From assembly GCA_028564705.1 (NCBI GenBank), contig JAPXFQ010002697.1:156259-220258 (forward strand): DNA of 64,000 nucleotides, in the 5' to 3' direction. Position numbers and translations under genes: made by a program. Source of the DNA: Apricaphanius iberus. Lineage: Eukaryota; Chordata; Actinopteri; Cyprinodontiformes; Aphaniidae. Positions 11,166-21,397 of the stretch are shown here, piece after piece. The number at the start of each line of letters is the position of its first letter. The stretch's first letter is position 1. The notes beneath the pieces are model-generated. The model had not been told where the DNA came from. It did not search any database and was given only the letters and a program-made list of their open reading frames with translations.

Positions 11166-11517
11166 AAAACCATACAATAGAATTTAAAAGCCAATCCTAA
11201 AACAGACTGGCAGCCAATGCAGTTTTGCAAGTATAAGTGTGACATGCTGCCTATATCTATTGCCTGTCAAGAAACGAGCCGCAGCATTCTGTACCAAGTG
11301 CAGTTGGGCAAGAAAAGAGGAGTTCACACCATAAGGAACAGTTACAATAATCTGAACGAGAGGTTGTAAAAGCATGAGTCACTGTCTGAAGAAGGTTAAA
11401 ACAGGTTTCAACTTAGAGTCGTCTCTGGTGAAAAAAAACAAGATTACATCCATTTTTTTAGTCCATTTTAAGAGGTAGGTCAATGAAGACTCCAAGGTTA
11501 AATACAGTGGATTTTAG

Positions 11518-12472
11518 TAGGGGTGGACGGTATGGCAAAATTTTCATATCACTGTATTTTTAAAAAACATAACGGTATTACGGTATCTAACGGTATTTTG
11601 CCATTCAAGACCGTTCATATCCACATTATCTTATAAGCATGAAGAATTTAAAAATGTGCTTTAAATAGCCCATTTTACTGCCATATGGACTGCATCATGT
11701 TGTTTTTTCCAGACACAGGTGAATGATATGAAAATAATTGAAATGATTTTGATTCTAGTGGGCATTCTTAATATTCTAAGGCTGATTTTTTTAAAACCTC
11801 ACGTTGGCGCAAGCAACAAATTTCATCTTCTAATTGCTTTGCATGTCGTACTGAAGAATTCCGCTAGGGGGCAGAGTAAAGACTCAGACCGGATTTTGCC
11901 AAAGAAGTAAAATAAACATGGCGACCGTAGGTTATTACTGGCTGGTTAATATTCCGATAACAACAGAAAAAAAGATGGCAGAAGTATCGTAGATGGTATG
12001 TAAAACATATTTACCGCTATTTTTGATTTCTTTCCTACTGGTTTTGCCGCCGTTGACCGCTTTTACCTACAGACGGTCAACTAGCACTCAACACATCCCC
12101 CTAGTGGTTACTCTCAATAGCGTTTGTAAAAGGTATGCCGTTCGGTTCTCGTTTGACATTTTAAAGCCAATAAACGTTTTAAACTATAGACGAGATTCCT
12201 CTTTTTTTGGAATTACTTAATCAGAATTGTCCACTCCTGCCAGCAGCTGTACTTAGTTAAAAACTTTATTTTCTACACTGGTGAAGAGAGTGTGTAGCAG
12301 TGAAATCAGGCCTTGCTGAAACACTACCACTCATTAAACGTTTTCTGAGCTATTCAAATTTCTGACATTTGGGACAACTTCCCTTAACCGGTATAGGGGT
12401 ATATAAAAAATTAGTATCATAACGAAAATAAGCACCACTTTTCGGTATGAACAGGCATACCGCCCAGGCCTA
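11518..12472. mobile_element. Non-autonomous hAT element
   Basis: The ends are TAGGGGTGGACGGTATG at the left and CATACCGCCCAGGCCTA at the right, which are imperfect inverted repeats. Flanks GATTTTAG (11510-11517) and GATTATAG (12473-12480) are an 8-bp target duplication with one mismatch, typical of hAT. The 955-bp interior has no long frame. Around 11930 it contains ATGGCGACCGTA followed about 75 bp later by a GTATGTAAAAC donor-like site. The hAT at 28.66 kb has the same segment, although its terminal repeats differ. Confidence 0.9.
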
Positions 12473-12695
12473 GATTATAGGCTTGGAGAAAGGAACGACA
12501 GAAGTGTCTGTAGTGTCGAGGCTATTTTTTTTTTTAAATAGGTTGTACCATAGCATGTTTAAGAGCATTTGGGACAACTCCAAAGGCTAAACTTCTATTA
12601 ATGATTTTTAGTGAAACTTCTTGTAGGAATTGTCAGTGCCCCCATATTTTGTCTCATGTGGTGTGTATTCTTTTCGTGGGGGCTGTCCTTTTTTT

Positions 12696-12697
<2 letters not shown>

Positions 12698-12745
<48 letters not shown>
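12698..12745. repeat. (TC)n microsatellite
   Basis: An uninterrupted run of TC dinucleotides covers about 46 bp. Arginine/glutamate and serine/leucine frames crossing it are products of the repeat. Confidence 0.98.
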
Positions 12746-12747
<2 letters not shown>

Positions 12748-12984
12748 GCAGAGTGTGAATAAAGCTGCACGCACCATGGCATGCGCATCCGACCCTCGTC
12801 GGATGTGTATAATTTCCATGGCAACCAGCGGAGTTTCGTGGTACTGACATCAGCAAGGTTTCCTGCCAGCACTGCTACTAGCCTCCAGAATCTGACAGCA
12901 AACTCAACTACGCACTTAATTGTATCTAATCTAGAGATTTTACCACGTGATCCATACACAACATCCACCATAAAAGCTTCGTAG

Positions 12985-13265
12985 CTCTTTTTTTACTTTT
13001 ATTTACCATCTCAGATTGAGCCGTTGCTTCTACCTTTTTCACTGCTTCTGGCTGCTCTTTCACCTCCATTACTTGCTTTGCTTCCATAAACAACTTGCAT
13101 TCTTTGGACAATGCCATATATCCACAACTTCAGCAATTTGGAGTAGCCACAACATGAGACACAATGTCATGATCCCCTCCACATTTCATACACCTCTTTC
13201 TAACATTGTATGAAAAAGCCAAATGTCCAAACCGCTGACCACATTCGTGGTTTCTGATTATTGAG
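12985..13265 (-). pseudogene. I-clade (Nimb-like) ORF1 gag-knuckle remnant
   Basis: Reading the minus strand from about 13250 gives CGQRFGHLAF, then CMKCGGDHDIVSH, then NC-stop-SCGYMALSKEC, then a lysine/glutamate-rich tail with MEVKEQPEAVKKVEATAQ. The Cys/His spacing is that of the CCHC knuckles in ORF1 of I/Nimb LINEs, where the block is usually CxxCQRFGH...CxxCGGDH...CxNCGG. One in-frame stop interrupts the third knuckle. ORF1 normally binds element RNA. It lies upstream, on the same strand, of the RT remnant at 6480-8050. Confidence 0.65.
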
Positions 13266-13359
13266 GACCAAGACTAACATAGTTAAAAATAAAAGCAGAA
13301 TAAATGTATTTGCTTTTCCTATTCCTTATTCAAGGACCAACTCTGCCATAATCGATCAA

Positions 13360-14150
13360 AAATAAATAAATGTGGATATAAATAAATAAATAAGTTAGGA
13401 AATAAATGTGTAAATACATAAATAAAAAAAAATAAAAAAACATACATCAATTTGGGAATAAATAAATAATATTTAAATAAATAAAGTGTAAAATACATTT
13501 GTAAATATATAAATAAACAGAAAAAATGTAATATAGAATGAAACAAATAAATCAGTTCGAAAATACATTTGTAAATAATTAAATAACTAAATGAATATGG
13601 TAAAGGAATAAACGGTTCCGCAATACAATATAGGCTTTTAATACAATATTTCAAAATTAATAAAGAACTAACTAAATATATGTGGGAATACATGAAAGAA
13701 CTAGTTACATATTTCCACATTTATTTATTTAACAATTCATTTTATGTTCATGTGTATTTTATATTTACACATTCAATTATTTATTTATTCACATATTTAT
13801 GTACACATTTATTGATATATGTATTTATTTGTTGCTATGTTTATTTCCACATTGATTAAAATATTTATTTCCACATGTATTTAATTATATATGTTCACAT
13901 TTATTTATATATAATTTTATATGTACAGGTTTATTTCTACATTTATTCACTAATTTCCACTTTTATTTATTAATTTGCACATTTAGTAATCTATTTATTT
14001 CCACATTGATTTATTTATTTCCATAGTTATTTATGTATTTATATATTTTTATCCCCACATTTACTTACTTATTTCCACATTTATTTATGTATTTATTTCC
14101 ATATGTATTGATTCATTCATTTATTTACACATTTCTAGATCACATTTATG
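13360..14150. repeat. (AAAT)/(ATTT) tract with opposite-strand halves
   Basis: From 13360 to about 13710 the plus strand is dominated by AAATAAAT units with GTGGAAATAAA or GTGTAAATA variants. From about 13715 to 14150 it is dominated by the complementary ATTTATTT units, often as ATTTATTTCCACA. The two halves therefore form a long imperfect inverted repeat centred near 13712. The frame at 13319-13720 on the minus strand is repeat-encoded and not a gene. Confidence 0.85.
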
Positions 14151-14160
14151 TACACATTAT

Positions 14161-14418
14161 ACAGGGCAACTGTGGCTCAGTGGTAGAGTAGTTGGCTTGC
14201 AATTGGAGGGTCGTAGGTTCAATTCCAGCTTCCTCCAGTCACATGTTGATGTGCTCCTCGGCAAGGCACTTAACCCCCAAATTCTACGTTGTCCTACCGA
14301 GCCATGTTGGGTGTCTGTGTATGAATGTGAGTGTGAATGGGTGAATGTGGCTTCAATGTAAAGCGCTTTGAGTGGTCAGTAAGACTAGAAAAGCGCTATA
14401 TAAGTTCAGTCCATTTAG
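14161..14418 (+). mobile_element. tRNA-derived SINE with LINE-like tail
   Basis: RNA polymerase III boxes are intact: TGGCTCAGTGG (A box) at 14173-14183 and GGTTCAATTCC (B box) at 14216-14226, spaced as in tRNA genes. A SINE body follows with CACTTAACCCCCAAATTC and GTGAGTGTGAATGGGTGAAT motifs. The tail AAAGCGCTTTGAGTGG and GCGCTATATAAG resembles a LINE 3' end, which would let a partner LINE RT prime on it. CATTAT occurs at 14155-14160 and 14419-14424 as a likely target duplication. A 3' half-copy lies at about 35605-35690. Confidence 0.9.
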
Positions 14419-14424
14419 CATTAT

Positions 14425-14810
14425 GATCACATCATAGTAATTATCCATAATCCCCTCCCCCCAATCTGTTGCTCTTTAAAACACATGCAAATCTTCTTAA
14501 ACCACTTCATAAAACTTACACCGACACACCGTGTAGTCCCACTATTTTTTCTTTAGATCTGTCAACTCAGTTGGTTTATTCTGCTGACGTTACAAATGTT
14601 AAAACTAACTACAGCTTTCATGTTGTATATGTAACTGTTCCCCACAAAAAATAAATACAAAAAAACATAAACATAACAAAGGCGGTCGCTAGCATGTGAC
14701 CATTTGTTATGTTATGTTGTTAAGATTTTAGTTTGACTTTATATCACCTACTGTACTGTAGTCGAGGAAGTTTATATACACACAAAAAAAAAATATATTT
14801 TTTGCCTACT
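14425..14810. other. Unassigned AT-rich stretch
   Basis: Nothing recognisable lies between the SINE and the L2 3' end. Confidence 0.4.
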
Positions 14811-15046
14811 CAATCAATCAAATCAAATTTTATTTATATAGTGCCTTACAACAGCCAGAAAGGTGCCCAGGGCGCTTTCCTAAATAAAAATACAAATAAA
14901 AACAAGAACCACAGTAGACAGCGATTAAAAAAAATAAGCACAGAATTACGTAAAAACAGCAATCGAGTCAGTGGCTATGTGTTGAAAGCTTGTCTGAAAA
15001 GATGTGTCTTCGACTGTGATTTAAAAACAGTGAACTCAGTGTACTT

Positions 15047-17175
15047 TCAAAGTTGTACCGCAAGTGCGTTCCACAGCATTTGGCCTTGGACGGCAAAAGA
15101 CCGGCCTCCAAAGTTTTTATATTTGTACTTGGGCGTGACCAGTGAGGTATGTTCAGAGGAGCACAAAGTTCTGGCTGGTTGGTAAACCGTTACCAACTCG
15201 GCGAGATAGGCAAGGGGTAGAACATTTATAGCCTTGAACACAATCGTCAGGATCTTTAACTCCACCCTGAACCGCACTGGGAGCCAGAGGAGAGAGCTGA
15301 GGACTCGGCTGATGTGAAAGCATTTTGAGGTGTTGGAGAGGAGACTTGCTGCAGCGTTTTGTACCAGCTGAAGCCGATTGAGGAGTGACTGATTAAGTTC
15401 AGTGTAGAGGGCATTGCAATAGTTAATTCGCGAGCTGATGAAGGCATGGACAGCCTTTTCGAGGTCAGCACGGGACAGGAATGGTTTGACCTTACAGAGT
15501 ATCCTTAGCTTGTAAAAGCTTGTCTTCACAACTGCACTTATCTGTTCTTCAAACAACACTGTCAAAAATAACACCTAGGTTGTGCACTGCCGGAGCAAAC
15601 TGAGGTGTTGAAGAACCAAAACTGTGGGAGCTGTTAGGTGAGTCCAGGGTGAACAGAATGTACTCTGTCTTTTCTTCATTCAGGTGAAGGAGATTCTGGG
15701 AAAGCCATTCTTTGATGCAATGAAGGCAGTTATGGAGAGGGTCCAGTGCAGTTCGGTTACTCAAAACCACGGGTAGGTAGATCTGGAGGTCGTCTGCATA
15801 AAAGTGAAAACAGACATTGTGATTTGAGATGAGTTGACCAAGTGGCAGCATGTAGAGCGAGAACAGAATAGGACCAAGAATGGATCCTTGAGGCACACCG
15901 GATGACAGAGGGGCAGCTGAAGAGAAAAGGTCATTAAGCATAACTGAAAAGGTTCTATTTGTAATGTATGATGAAAACCATCTGAGAACCATGCCCTGTA
16001 GACCGACAGTGTGTTCGAGTTGGGAAATGAGGACGGCATGATCCACGGTGTCAAAAGCAGCGGTCAGGTCTAGTAAAACCAAAATCACAGAGCTTTTTCT
16101 GTCAAGGGCAGCAAGAATGTCATTGTGGACCCTAAGTAATGCTGATTCAGTGCTGTGTCTGGACCTGAAACCAGACTGAAATTTATCAGCAATGGCATGC
16201 AGCTGGGAGACAACGAGCTTCTCCATCAGCTTAGACAGAAATGGCAGATGAGAAATTGGGCGGAAGTTGAGCAGAAAAGAAGGATCGAGGTTAGGTTTCT
16301 TGAGCAGCGGTCGAACAATGGCATGCTTGAGAGCAGTGGAAACAGTGCCCAAACTAAGACAACTCTTTATAAAGGAGGGGCCCCTGATGTCAATGGCCTC
16401 ATTCATAATCCTAGCAAGAACAGCATCTAGGGGGCAGGTGGTAGCCTTCATCTCATGGACAGCTTTTTTGAGGCCTGCAAGGGTAACTGCCTCAAAGTTC
16501 TCCAGCATACATTGCACCGCTTGTGAGGGCATGACAGCAGCACGGAATTGTGTGATTGCTTGCCTAACAGACAAAACCTTGTCCAAAAAGTACTGTTTAA
16601 ATGTGCTGCAGGTGTGTTCGGAAACATCACTCAAACCAGTAGACACCGGATTTAACACAGAGTTAATAGTGTTGAAGAGGATTCCAGGGCGATGGCTATT
16701 GCTGTTGATGAGATTGGAAAGGTATCGTCCTTTAGCTTCCTTCACTGCTCTCTGATAGGTGGAAAGACTGTCTCTGAACATCTCCAGTGACACCTGTAGC
16801 CTAGCTTTCTTCCATTTACACTTAGCATGTCTACACCGACGCCTGAGGGCCCTAGTTGTGTCATTGAGCCAGGGGTCTGATGGGCTTTTGGTACCCATTA
16901 CCTTGTAGGGGGCAAGAGAGTCCATAATCTGGGAGCAGATGGTGTGAAAGGAGGAGAGGAAGAGGTCAGGACATGGAGGCGACGCCAAGTCAGCAGTAGA
17001 GCAGAGAGCAGAGGCAGTAAAGGCAGTAACAGTCATTAACTGTAGAAGAGGTAATGATTCGCAGACGTTGGGGGGCAGTGGATGTGGGTGCAGGTGGAGC
17101 AGCACGGATGTCAAACCGTATAAGAGAGTTATCAGAAACGGGAAAATCTAGGACCTCACAAATTGACACTGTCAC
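15047..17175 (-). pseudogene. L2 ORF2 reverse transcriptase and C-terminal region
   Basis: A 521-codon open frame (17114-15549) carries the RT: HAIVRPLLKKPNLDPSFLLN, NFRPISHLPFLSKLMEKLV, FQSGFRSRHSTESALLRVH, VLLDLTAAFDTVDH (first Asp), GVPQGSILGPILFSLYM, then FYADDLQIYLP (YADD). The region just upstream (17175-17050) reads ICEVLDFPVSDNSLIRFDIR in another frame, so there is an indel. Near 15560 a further frameshift moves the rest into the frame ending at 15047, which reads LQLVQNAAASLLSN and LLWLPVRFRVELKILTIVFK. All RT motifs are intact, but at least three lesions break ORF2 overall. Confidence 0.9.
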
Positions 17176-17179
17176 CCCA

Positions 17180-17767
17180 CGCGAAAAATTAAGAGATCAA
17201 GATTGTGACCTAATATATGAGTTGGGAGGATATGGACTGGGTCAGATCCAGTGAGTGGAGAAGTGCCTTAAAGTCATTAGCAGAATTATCAGAGGGACAA
17301 AAAACATGAATGTTGAAGTCACCACAGATTAGGATGTTATCAAACTTTGGCATGAACTCTGACAGAAACTCAGAAAAATCAATTAAGAAGTCCTTGTTTA
17401 ATTTGGGCGGCCGCTAGATTATTGCACATAAAATAGGGCAGGGCAGTGTGACCACAAATGCTTGTAACTCAAAGCTGGAAAATCCTCTGGTGGACAGCTG
17501 GCGACATTTCAATGACTGCTTGTATATGGAGACTATCCCCCCGCCCCTACCTGTTTGACACGGGGAGTTCAGGTAAAGATAGCCAGAGGGGAGGAGTTCC
17601 GAAAAGGCACTGACGTCACCTGGCCGGAGCCAGGTTTCAGTGAGGAAAAACATATGTAGATTATGAGAGGAAATTGCATCATTGAGGACAAATGTTTTGT
17701 TATTGAGCGATCTGGTGTTGCAACGTGCCATACGGAACGTGATCGATTTGAGAGGCGGTGATGTCAC
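17180..17767 (-). pseudogene. L2 ORF2 endonuclease domain
   Basis: From the ATG at 17767 the minus strand reads NTRSLNNKTFVLNDAI, FFLTETWLRPGD (catalytic TETWL block), then LNSPCQTGRGGGIVSIYK. After a TAG stop near 17414, where the family usually has Tyr in a YRPP block, the same frame continues as RPPKLNKDFLIDFSEFLSE, then NILICGDFNIHVFCP (catalytic GDFNIH). The endonuclease nicks target DNA for target-primed reverse transcription. The nonsense codon and an indel near 17200 disable it. Confidence 0.85.
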
Positions 17768-17770
17768 GCT

Positions 17771-18110
17771 AGGAACTGGACGGAGATTTCCTTGGACGCA
17801 GCTCCAGGTGGACCTCTTTCCACGTCGGGGATATGGAGATGAAATGAGGATTTATTAAAGTTCGGAGTGGCGGGAATAAGACGAACCAAGAGGTGACATC
17901 AGACATTAAATTAGTAACCAGACAGGAACTTAGAACACAGGTGAACATACAGAGGCTACACTCACAAGGGTAATCAATGAAGAGGAAGAGCTGGGGGTAA
18001 TAACAGGGAACCCATCCAGGAAAACCCGACAAAAGGGTACACAGAATGAAACAAAACAACGAATGAGACACTGTGGCACAATAAAGGATGATTCTATTCT
18101 ATTGTAAATG
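17771..18110. other. Possible L2 5' flank; LINE-tail-like end near 18075
   Basis: The segment directly upstream of the L2 endonuclease on the minus strand has no clear protein motif. GTGGCACAATAAAGGATG followed by ATTCTATTCTATTG near 18072-18104 resembles the 3' tail of CR1/Rex1-like LINEs on the plus strand, so a short 3' fragment may abut the L2 5' end. A T-rich frame at 17769-18071 on the minus strand is not recognised. Confidence 0.35.
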
Positions 18111-18284
18111 AGCTTGTAACTGTAAAACGAATTCAAGCCTGTGTTAAACAAGACATTTCAAAGCATCAACATTTGTTAGTCTCAAAAACTCAATTAAATA
18201 ATTATTATTTTTGCAGACTCTTCAGTGATGGTTATTCTCTGTTCTAAGAAAGGTACTCAAATATTTTAAATTGTGAAAGAAATT

Positions 18285-18550
18285 ACACAGGCTTTCCACT
18301 GAACGTGTCACCAGTATGTTTCAGGAGCAGCAAGTTTTACTCGCGTATTCTGCTGCTTGGCCCTTTCTACGGGGGGTGTCAGCAGCACGTAACAGAAGGG
18401 AAGCAGCTGTCACCGAGATTTCGAAATCATGCGAGATCAGCAAAATCATGCTAGGTTTTGTCAGTAAATGCAACAACAAGCAGGAAAAAAGACTACAACA
18501 TGGCTCCAAAAGGTCGGTGCTTTATGTTCTGTCTATTTTACATTCGCCAA
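18285..18550 (+). mobile_element. Partial MITE, inverted relative to 32500-32745
   Basis: This stretch matches the reverse complement of 32500-32745 closely. Shared blocks include GTTTTACTCGC, TATTCTGCTGCTTGGCCC, ATCATGCGAGATCAGCAAAA, AAGACTACAACATGGCTCCA and AAAGGTC. The outer end, GGCTTTCCACTGAACGTGTC, corresponds to the terminal repeat of that element. Only one end is present here. A DNA transposon of the hAT or a similar type is likely. Confidence 0.7.
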
Positions 18551-18992
18551 TAAGTCGTCCACTGGGACGTACAATCAAATAACCACCAAAGGACTCCACT
18601 TTTAACAGATCTGTTTCTTTCTTTACTCACATTTTATTTACATCGACAGACATGCACAGATTCCACCCTCCACATATATAGGCTATGGCTAAAAACATTG
18701 AGTCTTACCCAGGGGTATATGTACAGTTTTAACACTTAAAACCTCATTTAATATAAACTCAATATAAACGCTATACACAAGACTAAATTACATCCCACTT
18801 TAACCATTAACTTAAACCATCAAAATAACCCATTTTATTAAAAGGCAACCAAAACAAACTTATTTCCCCCAAACTCCCCCCTCTCCTCAAGCCACTTGGT
18901 TAGTGCCAGCCAGCTAATTGAGCACACCAGGACCTTATCAGCAACACTCATGGGCGTGTTTCCATGACTGTGCTGATCTCCAAAAATCACCT

Positions 18993-19028
<36 letters not shown>

Positions 19029-19830
19029 TTAGAAGCAACCCAAACAACTGAAAATAAACTAAATGCATTAACCTATTAAATAGGATCCATCTTTAGCAAA
19101 GCAATACAACAAAAACCCAAGCAAACAATAAACTAATAACATCAGGGTGTAATGTACAAGTTTGAGTGTGTACCGTCAAACTGAGAAGTCCCTTAGTGAG
19201 GGGGTGTCTGTATCTCCCTCACATGTATATTTCTATTTTTTCCAAGCAGTAGAGCAAGTGCTGTTTTTCTTTAACTGCACAATGATAGCCGAAAAAGATG
19301 GCATCAGCAATATTTTTAGCCTTCCTTGCTCTGTGTAGAGGAGATTAACTACTTTATGTTAAAACATTCCTGTGAATGGCTTATTCTCAGCACATGGAGT
19401 TTATCATATTCAAATTATCAGAATGTTTTAGTTAAATGTAAATCCTCCAAGCACATTGCAGCTCAAGTTACAGCTCTAAAACTTAAAATACCATGGATAC
19501 CTATAGATACATTAAAAAAGAGAACTCACTAGCGCCAGCTCCACCCTTCAGTCTCCCCTTGGCTGGCAAAACACTCCACTGCTTTCTTAAAGGAGAGCGT
19601 GAAAGTCAGAGAGAATATGAAAATGGAATTTGTCATTCACATCAATACACACTAAAGGTTAATTAAGAAATGTTTTCTCTAAAGGAAAAAAAACTTGAAA
19701 GTTGTTCAATGCAGAAGAGATCAGTGACTAGTAAAATTGCAAAAAGCTTCAGCTTGCCACCCTATACATTATAAAAAAATTTATTGGCAGATTTTGCTTT
19801 CATTTAAATGCTTTTTAAGGTTGATGTAGT
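18551..19830. other. AT-rich stretch with one (GA)n microsatellite
   Basis: A GA dinucleotide run lies at 18998-19025. No frame in the rest shows family resemblance and I saw no terminal repeats. Confidence 0.5.
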
Positions 19831-19833
19831 CTG

Positions 19834-20070
19834 CACAGTGGTGCAGTTGGTAGCAATATTACATTGCAGCAAAAAGATCCCAAGTTCAAATCCCAGCCTG
19901 GACTCCTTCTACATTGAGTTTGCATGTTCTCCTAGTGTAGTCATGATTTTTTTCTGGGTATTTCGGTTTTCTCTCACAAATCAAAAACATGACAGGTAAA
20001 TTCCTCTTTGTTGCTCTCAAGTATGAGTGTGTGTATATGTGTGTGTCTGAACCAAGTATCAGCCTTGAGG
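19834..20070 (+). mobile_element. Degraded tRNA-derived SINE
   Basis: GCACAGTGGTGCAGTTGGTA (A-box region) near 19834 is followed by CAAGTTCAAATCCCAGCCTG (B-box region) near 19881, then TTGAGTTTGCATGTTCTCC near 19914. This is the same order as in the cleaner SINE at 51591-51945 read on its own strand. Divergence is high and the tail is not identifiable. Confidence 0.7.
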
Positions 20071-20254
20071 CATGTACTCGGAAATGGCCCAGTTGAGCCA
20101 CTGAGCAGGAGTTGTGGTTATAACTTCAGAGGGAAAGGAGCAAGCATCTCCCAAAAAAAACGGCTTTGTATAATTGAAAGTGTTAAATTACAGTTAAGCA
20201 AATTGAAATCCTTTGTTGGTTCAAGGTCTGGAGACCGCCTAGTCCAATCCAGAA

Positions 20255-20730
20255 CCAATGTGTTTTACATAGCCACTCTGTTGGTGTGTGGGTGGTGTGT
20301 TTGGGATCATTGACATGCTGGAAAATCACATTTAATCTTTAGCCTAAAATCTCACAATAAATGTCCCATTCATCCTTTGCATGGAGCCCCAGTCCGAGGG
20401 AGACTGAGAGTCCTCTTTAGCTTCTTCCATTTTCTAACAGTTTCTCCAACAGCTGATCTACTTTCAAGGTTGCAAGCTTACTTAAAGGCTGTAGTAACAG
20501 CTATATGATGGCCAGAATTCTTGCTTGTGTTTAGGTGCCAAATAATTTTTATCTGCACCATTGTAAAAAAAATTGTTTGAAAATCATAGAATTTGATTGT
20601 CTGGATTGTTACATTCTGTCTCTCACAGTCGAAATATATTTACGATGAAAATCACAGAACGCTAATTTTTTTAAGTGGGACAACTGGCAATGTCAGTGAC
20701 TGCCAAATACGCTTTTGCCCCACTGTATAT
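20255..20730 (-). mobile_element. Tc1/mariner-like remnant
   Basis: TGGGATCATTGACATGCTGG near 20308 and the downstream text resemble the antisense of a degraded Tc1-type transposase gene. GACAACTGGCAATGTCAGTG near 20681 and TTTTGCCCCACTGTATA at 20714-20730 match the end of a Tc1-like element whose terminus reads TACAGTGGGGCAAAA. No open frame remains and the opposite terminus was not found. Confidence 0.55.
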
Positions 20731-21154
20731 ACATTGTTGGATTTAGCTGATTTTCCAGATTCCTAAAATGAGGGCATGTATCAAATTCCAAGTATATGAT
20801 TGTGGTTCCGATCAGTCGATCGAGACCTATTTATAACACATTTAAGATATTCAAAGTAATGAAGGAGGTTTTTGAGGCAGGTTAACTTTTTATTTTAAGT
20901 CAAAAATATTAGACAAAAATATAAAATTAGCAGCATTATCATTGAAAAATATATACTCATATTAATCAAGCACAACATCAAACATCGAAACCCCCGCACA
21001 TACACACACACACACTTAACTGTATGAGCCTGAACTAGGGCTCAATTTTGCACAAGCTGCGGCAGGAAGTCACACCAAGTAACAGACAATCGACAATAAA
21101 TGTGACTTTTCAAAATAAAATACAGCTATTGACAAATGCAATCATGTTGTGGAT
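20731..21154. other. Unassigned AT-rich stretch
   Basis: Contains a short CA run near 21003 but no other recognised structure before the LTR element. Confidence 0.4.
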
Positions 21155-21159
21155 CTAAC

Positions 21160-21395
21160 TGTCAGAACCTGCAGGGCTCTGCCTTTATTATATTATTTGC
21201 TGCACCTGTATTAATTGAACCCCTTGTTTCCTTTTGTTCCCCCTGCCACTATTTAAGAGCCATTTTTTTTTCTAGTCCTGGCCGGATCATTGATGTCTCC
21301 AGTTGCTTTGTCTCTGTTTGTCACCGCATCATTAAAGTCTACACCTTTTATCTGTGTCTGGATCCTTTTCATATTGACAGAATGATACGACCGCA
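21160..21395 (+). repeat. 5' LTR of the non-autonomous LTR element
   Basis: Starts TGTCAGAACCTGCAGGG. The match to the 3' LTR is strong to CTTTTCATATTGA at about 21379 and weak in the last 16 bp, so the exact end is uncertain by about 15 bp. An ATTAAAG signal near 21330 is a plausible polyadenylation signal. Confidence 0.85.
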
Positions 21396-21397
21396 AT

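Larger units (their letters stand above)
10680..12625 (-). pseudogene. L2/CR1-like LINE 3' half, split by two insertions
   Basis: Minus-strand pieces of one RT C-terminal region are spread over 12625-12481, 11517-11180 and 10795-10680. The outer right piece resembles the ALKHAMVQP block (compare ALKHAIVRPLL in the L2 at 16.3 kb). The middle piece reads LVQNAAARFLTGNRY and LAKLHWLPVCFRIGFK. The left piece reads VFKSLNGLAPVYMAEL, ICPYIPAQ and LRSADHHLL. These follow the normal N-to-C order on the minus strand. The breaks are filled by a hAT (11518-12472) and a SINE-like insert (about 10796-11165). Several stops are present. Confidence 0.75.
14811..17770 (-). mobile_element. L2-clade LINE, near full-length ORF2
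   Basis: A minus-strand LINE whose 3' tail is at the left: the reverse complement of 14811-14850 ends in ATTTGATTTGATTGATTG after GGCACTATATAAAT, the usual style of fish L2 tails. Reading leftward from 17767 come the endonuclease, RT and C-terminal region of ORF2 (separate entries). The coding parts run to 15047, leaving a 3' UTR of about 240 bp. Compared with other LINEs in this window it is well preserved, so it is relatively recent. The 5' limit is uncertain; 17770-18050 may be its 5' UTR. Confidence 0.88.

Noticed and set aside
10671..11177. Minus-strand frame of 168 codons as one gene
   Set aside because: Its ends code for LINE RT text while the middle is a SINE-like insert read through by chance, so it is a chimera of two repeats.
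12598..12971. Arg/Glu-repeat frames near 12.7 kb
   Set aside because: They are translations of the (TC)n/(GA)n microsatellite.
13319..13720. Minus-strand hydrophobic frame of 133 codons resembling a membrane protein
   Set aside because: It is encoded by the AAAT-rich tract; Phe/Leu/Ile/Tyr content is a product of the repeat.
13360..14150. CRISPR-like array
   Set aside because: The units are short A/T-rich slippage repeats without unique spacers, and the rest of the window is eukaryotic.
14171..14240. A functional tRNA gene
   Set aside because: A and B boxes are good but the fold lacks a convincing acceptor stem and is followed by a SINE body and LINE-like tail, so it is a SINE head.
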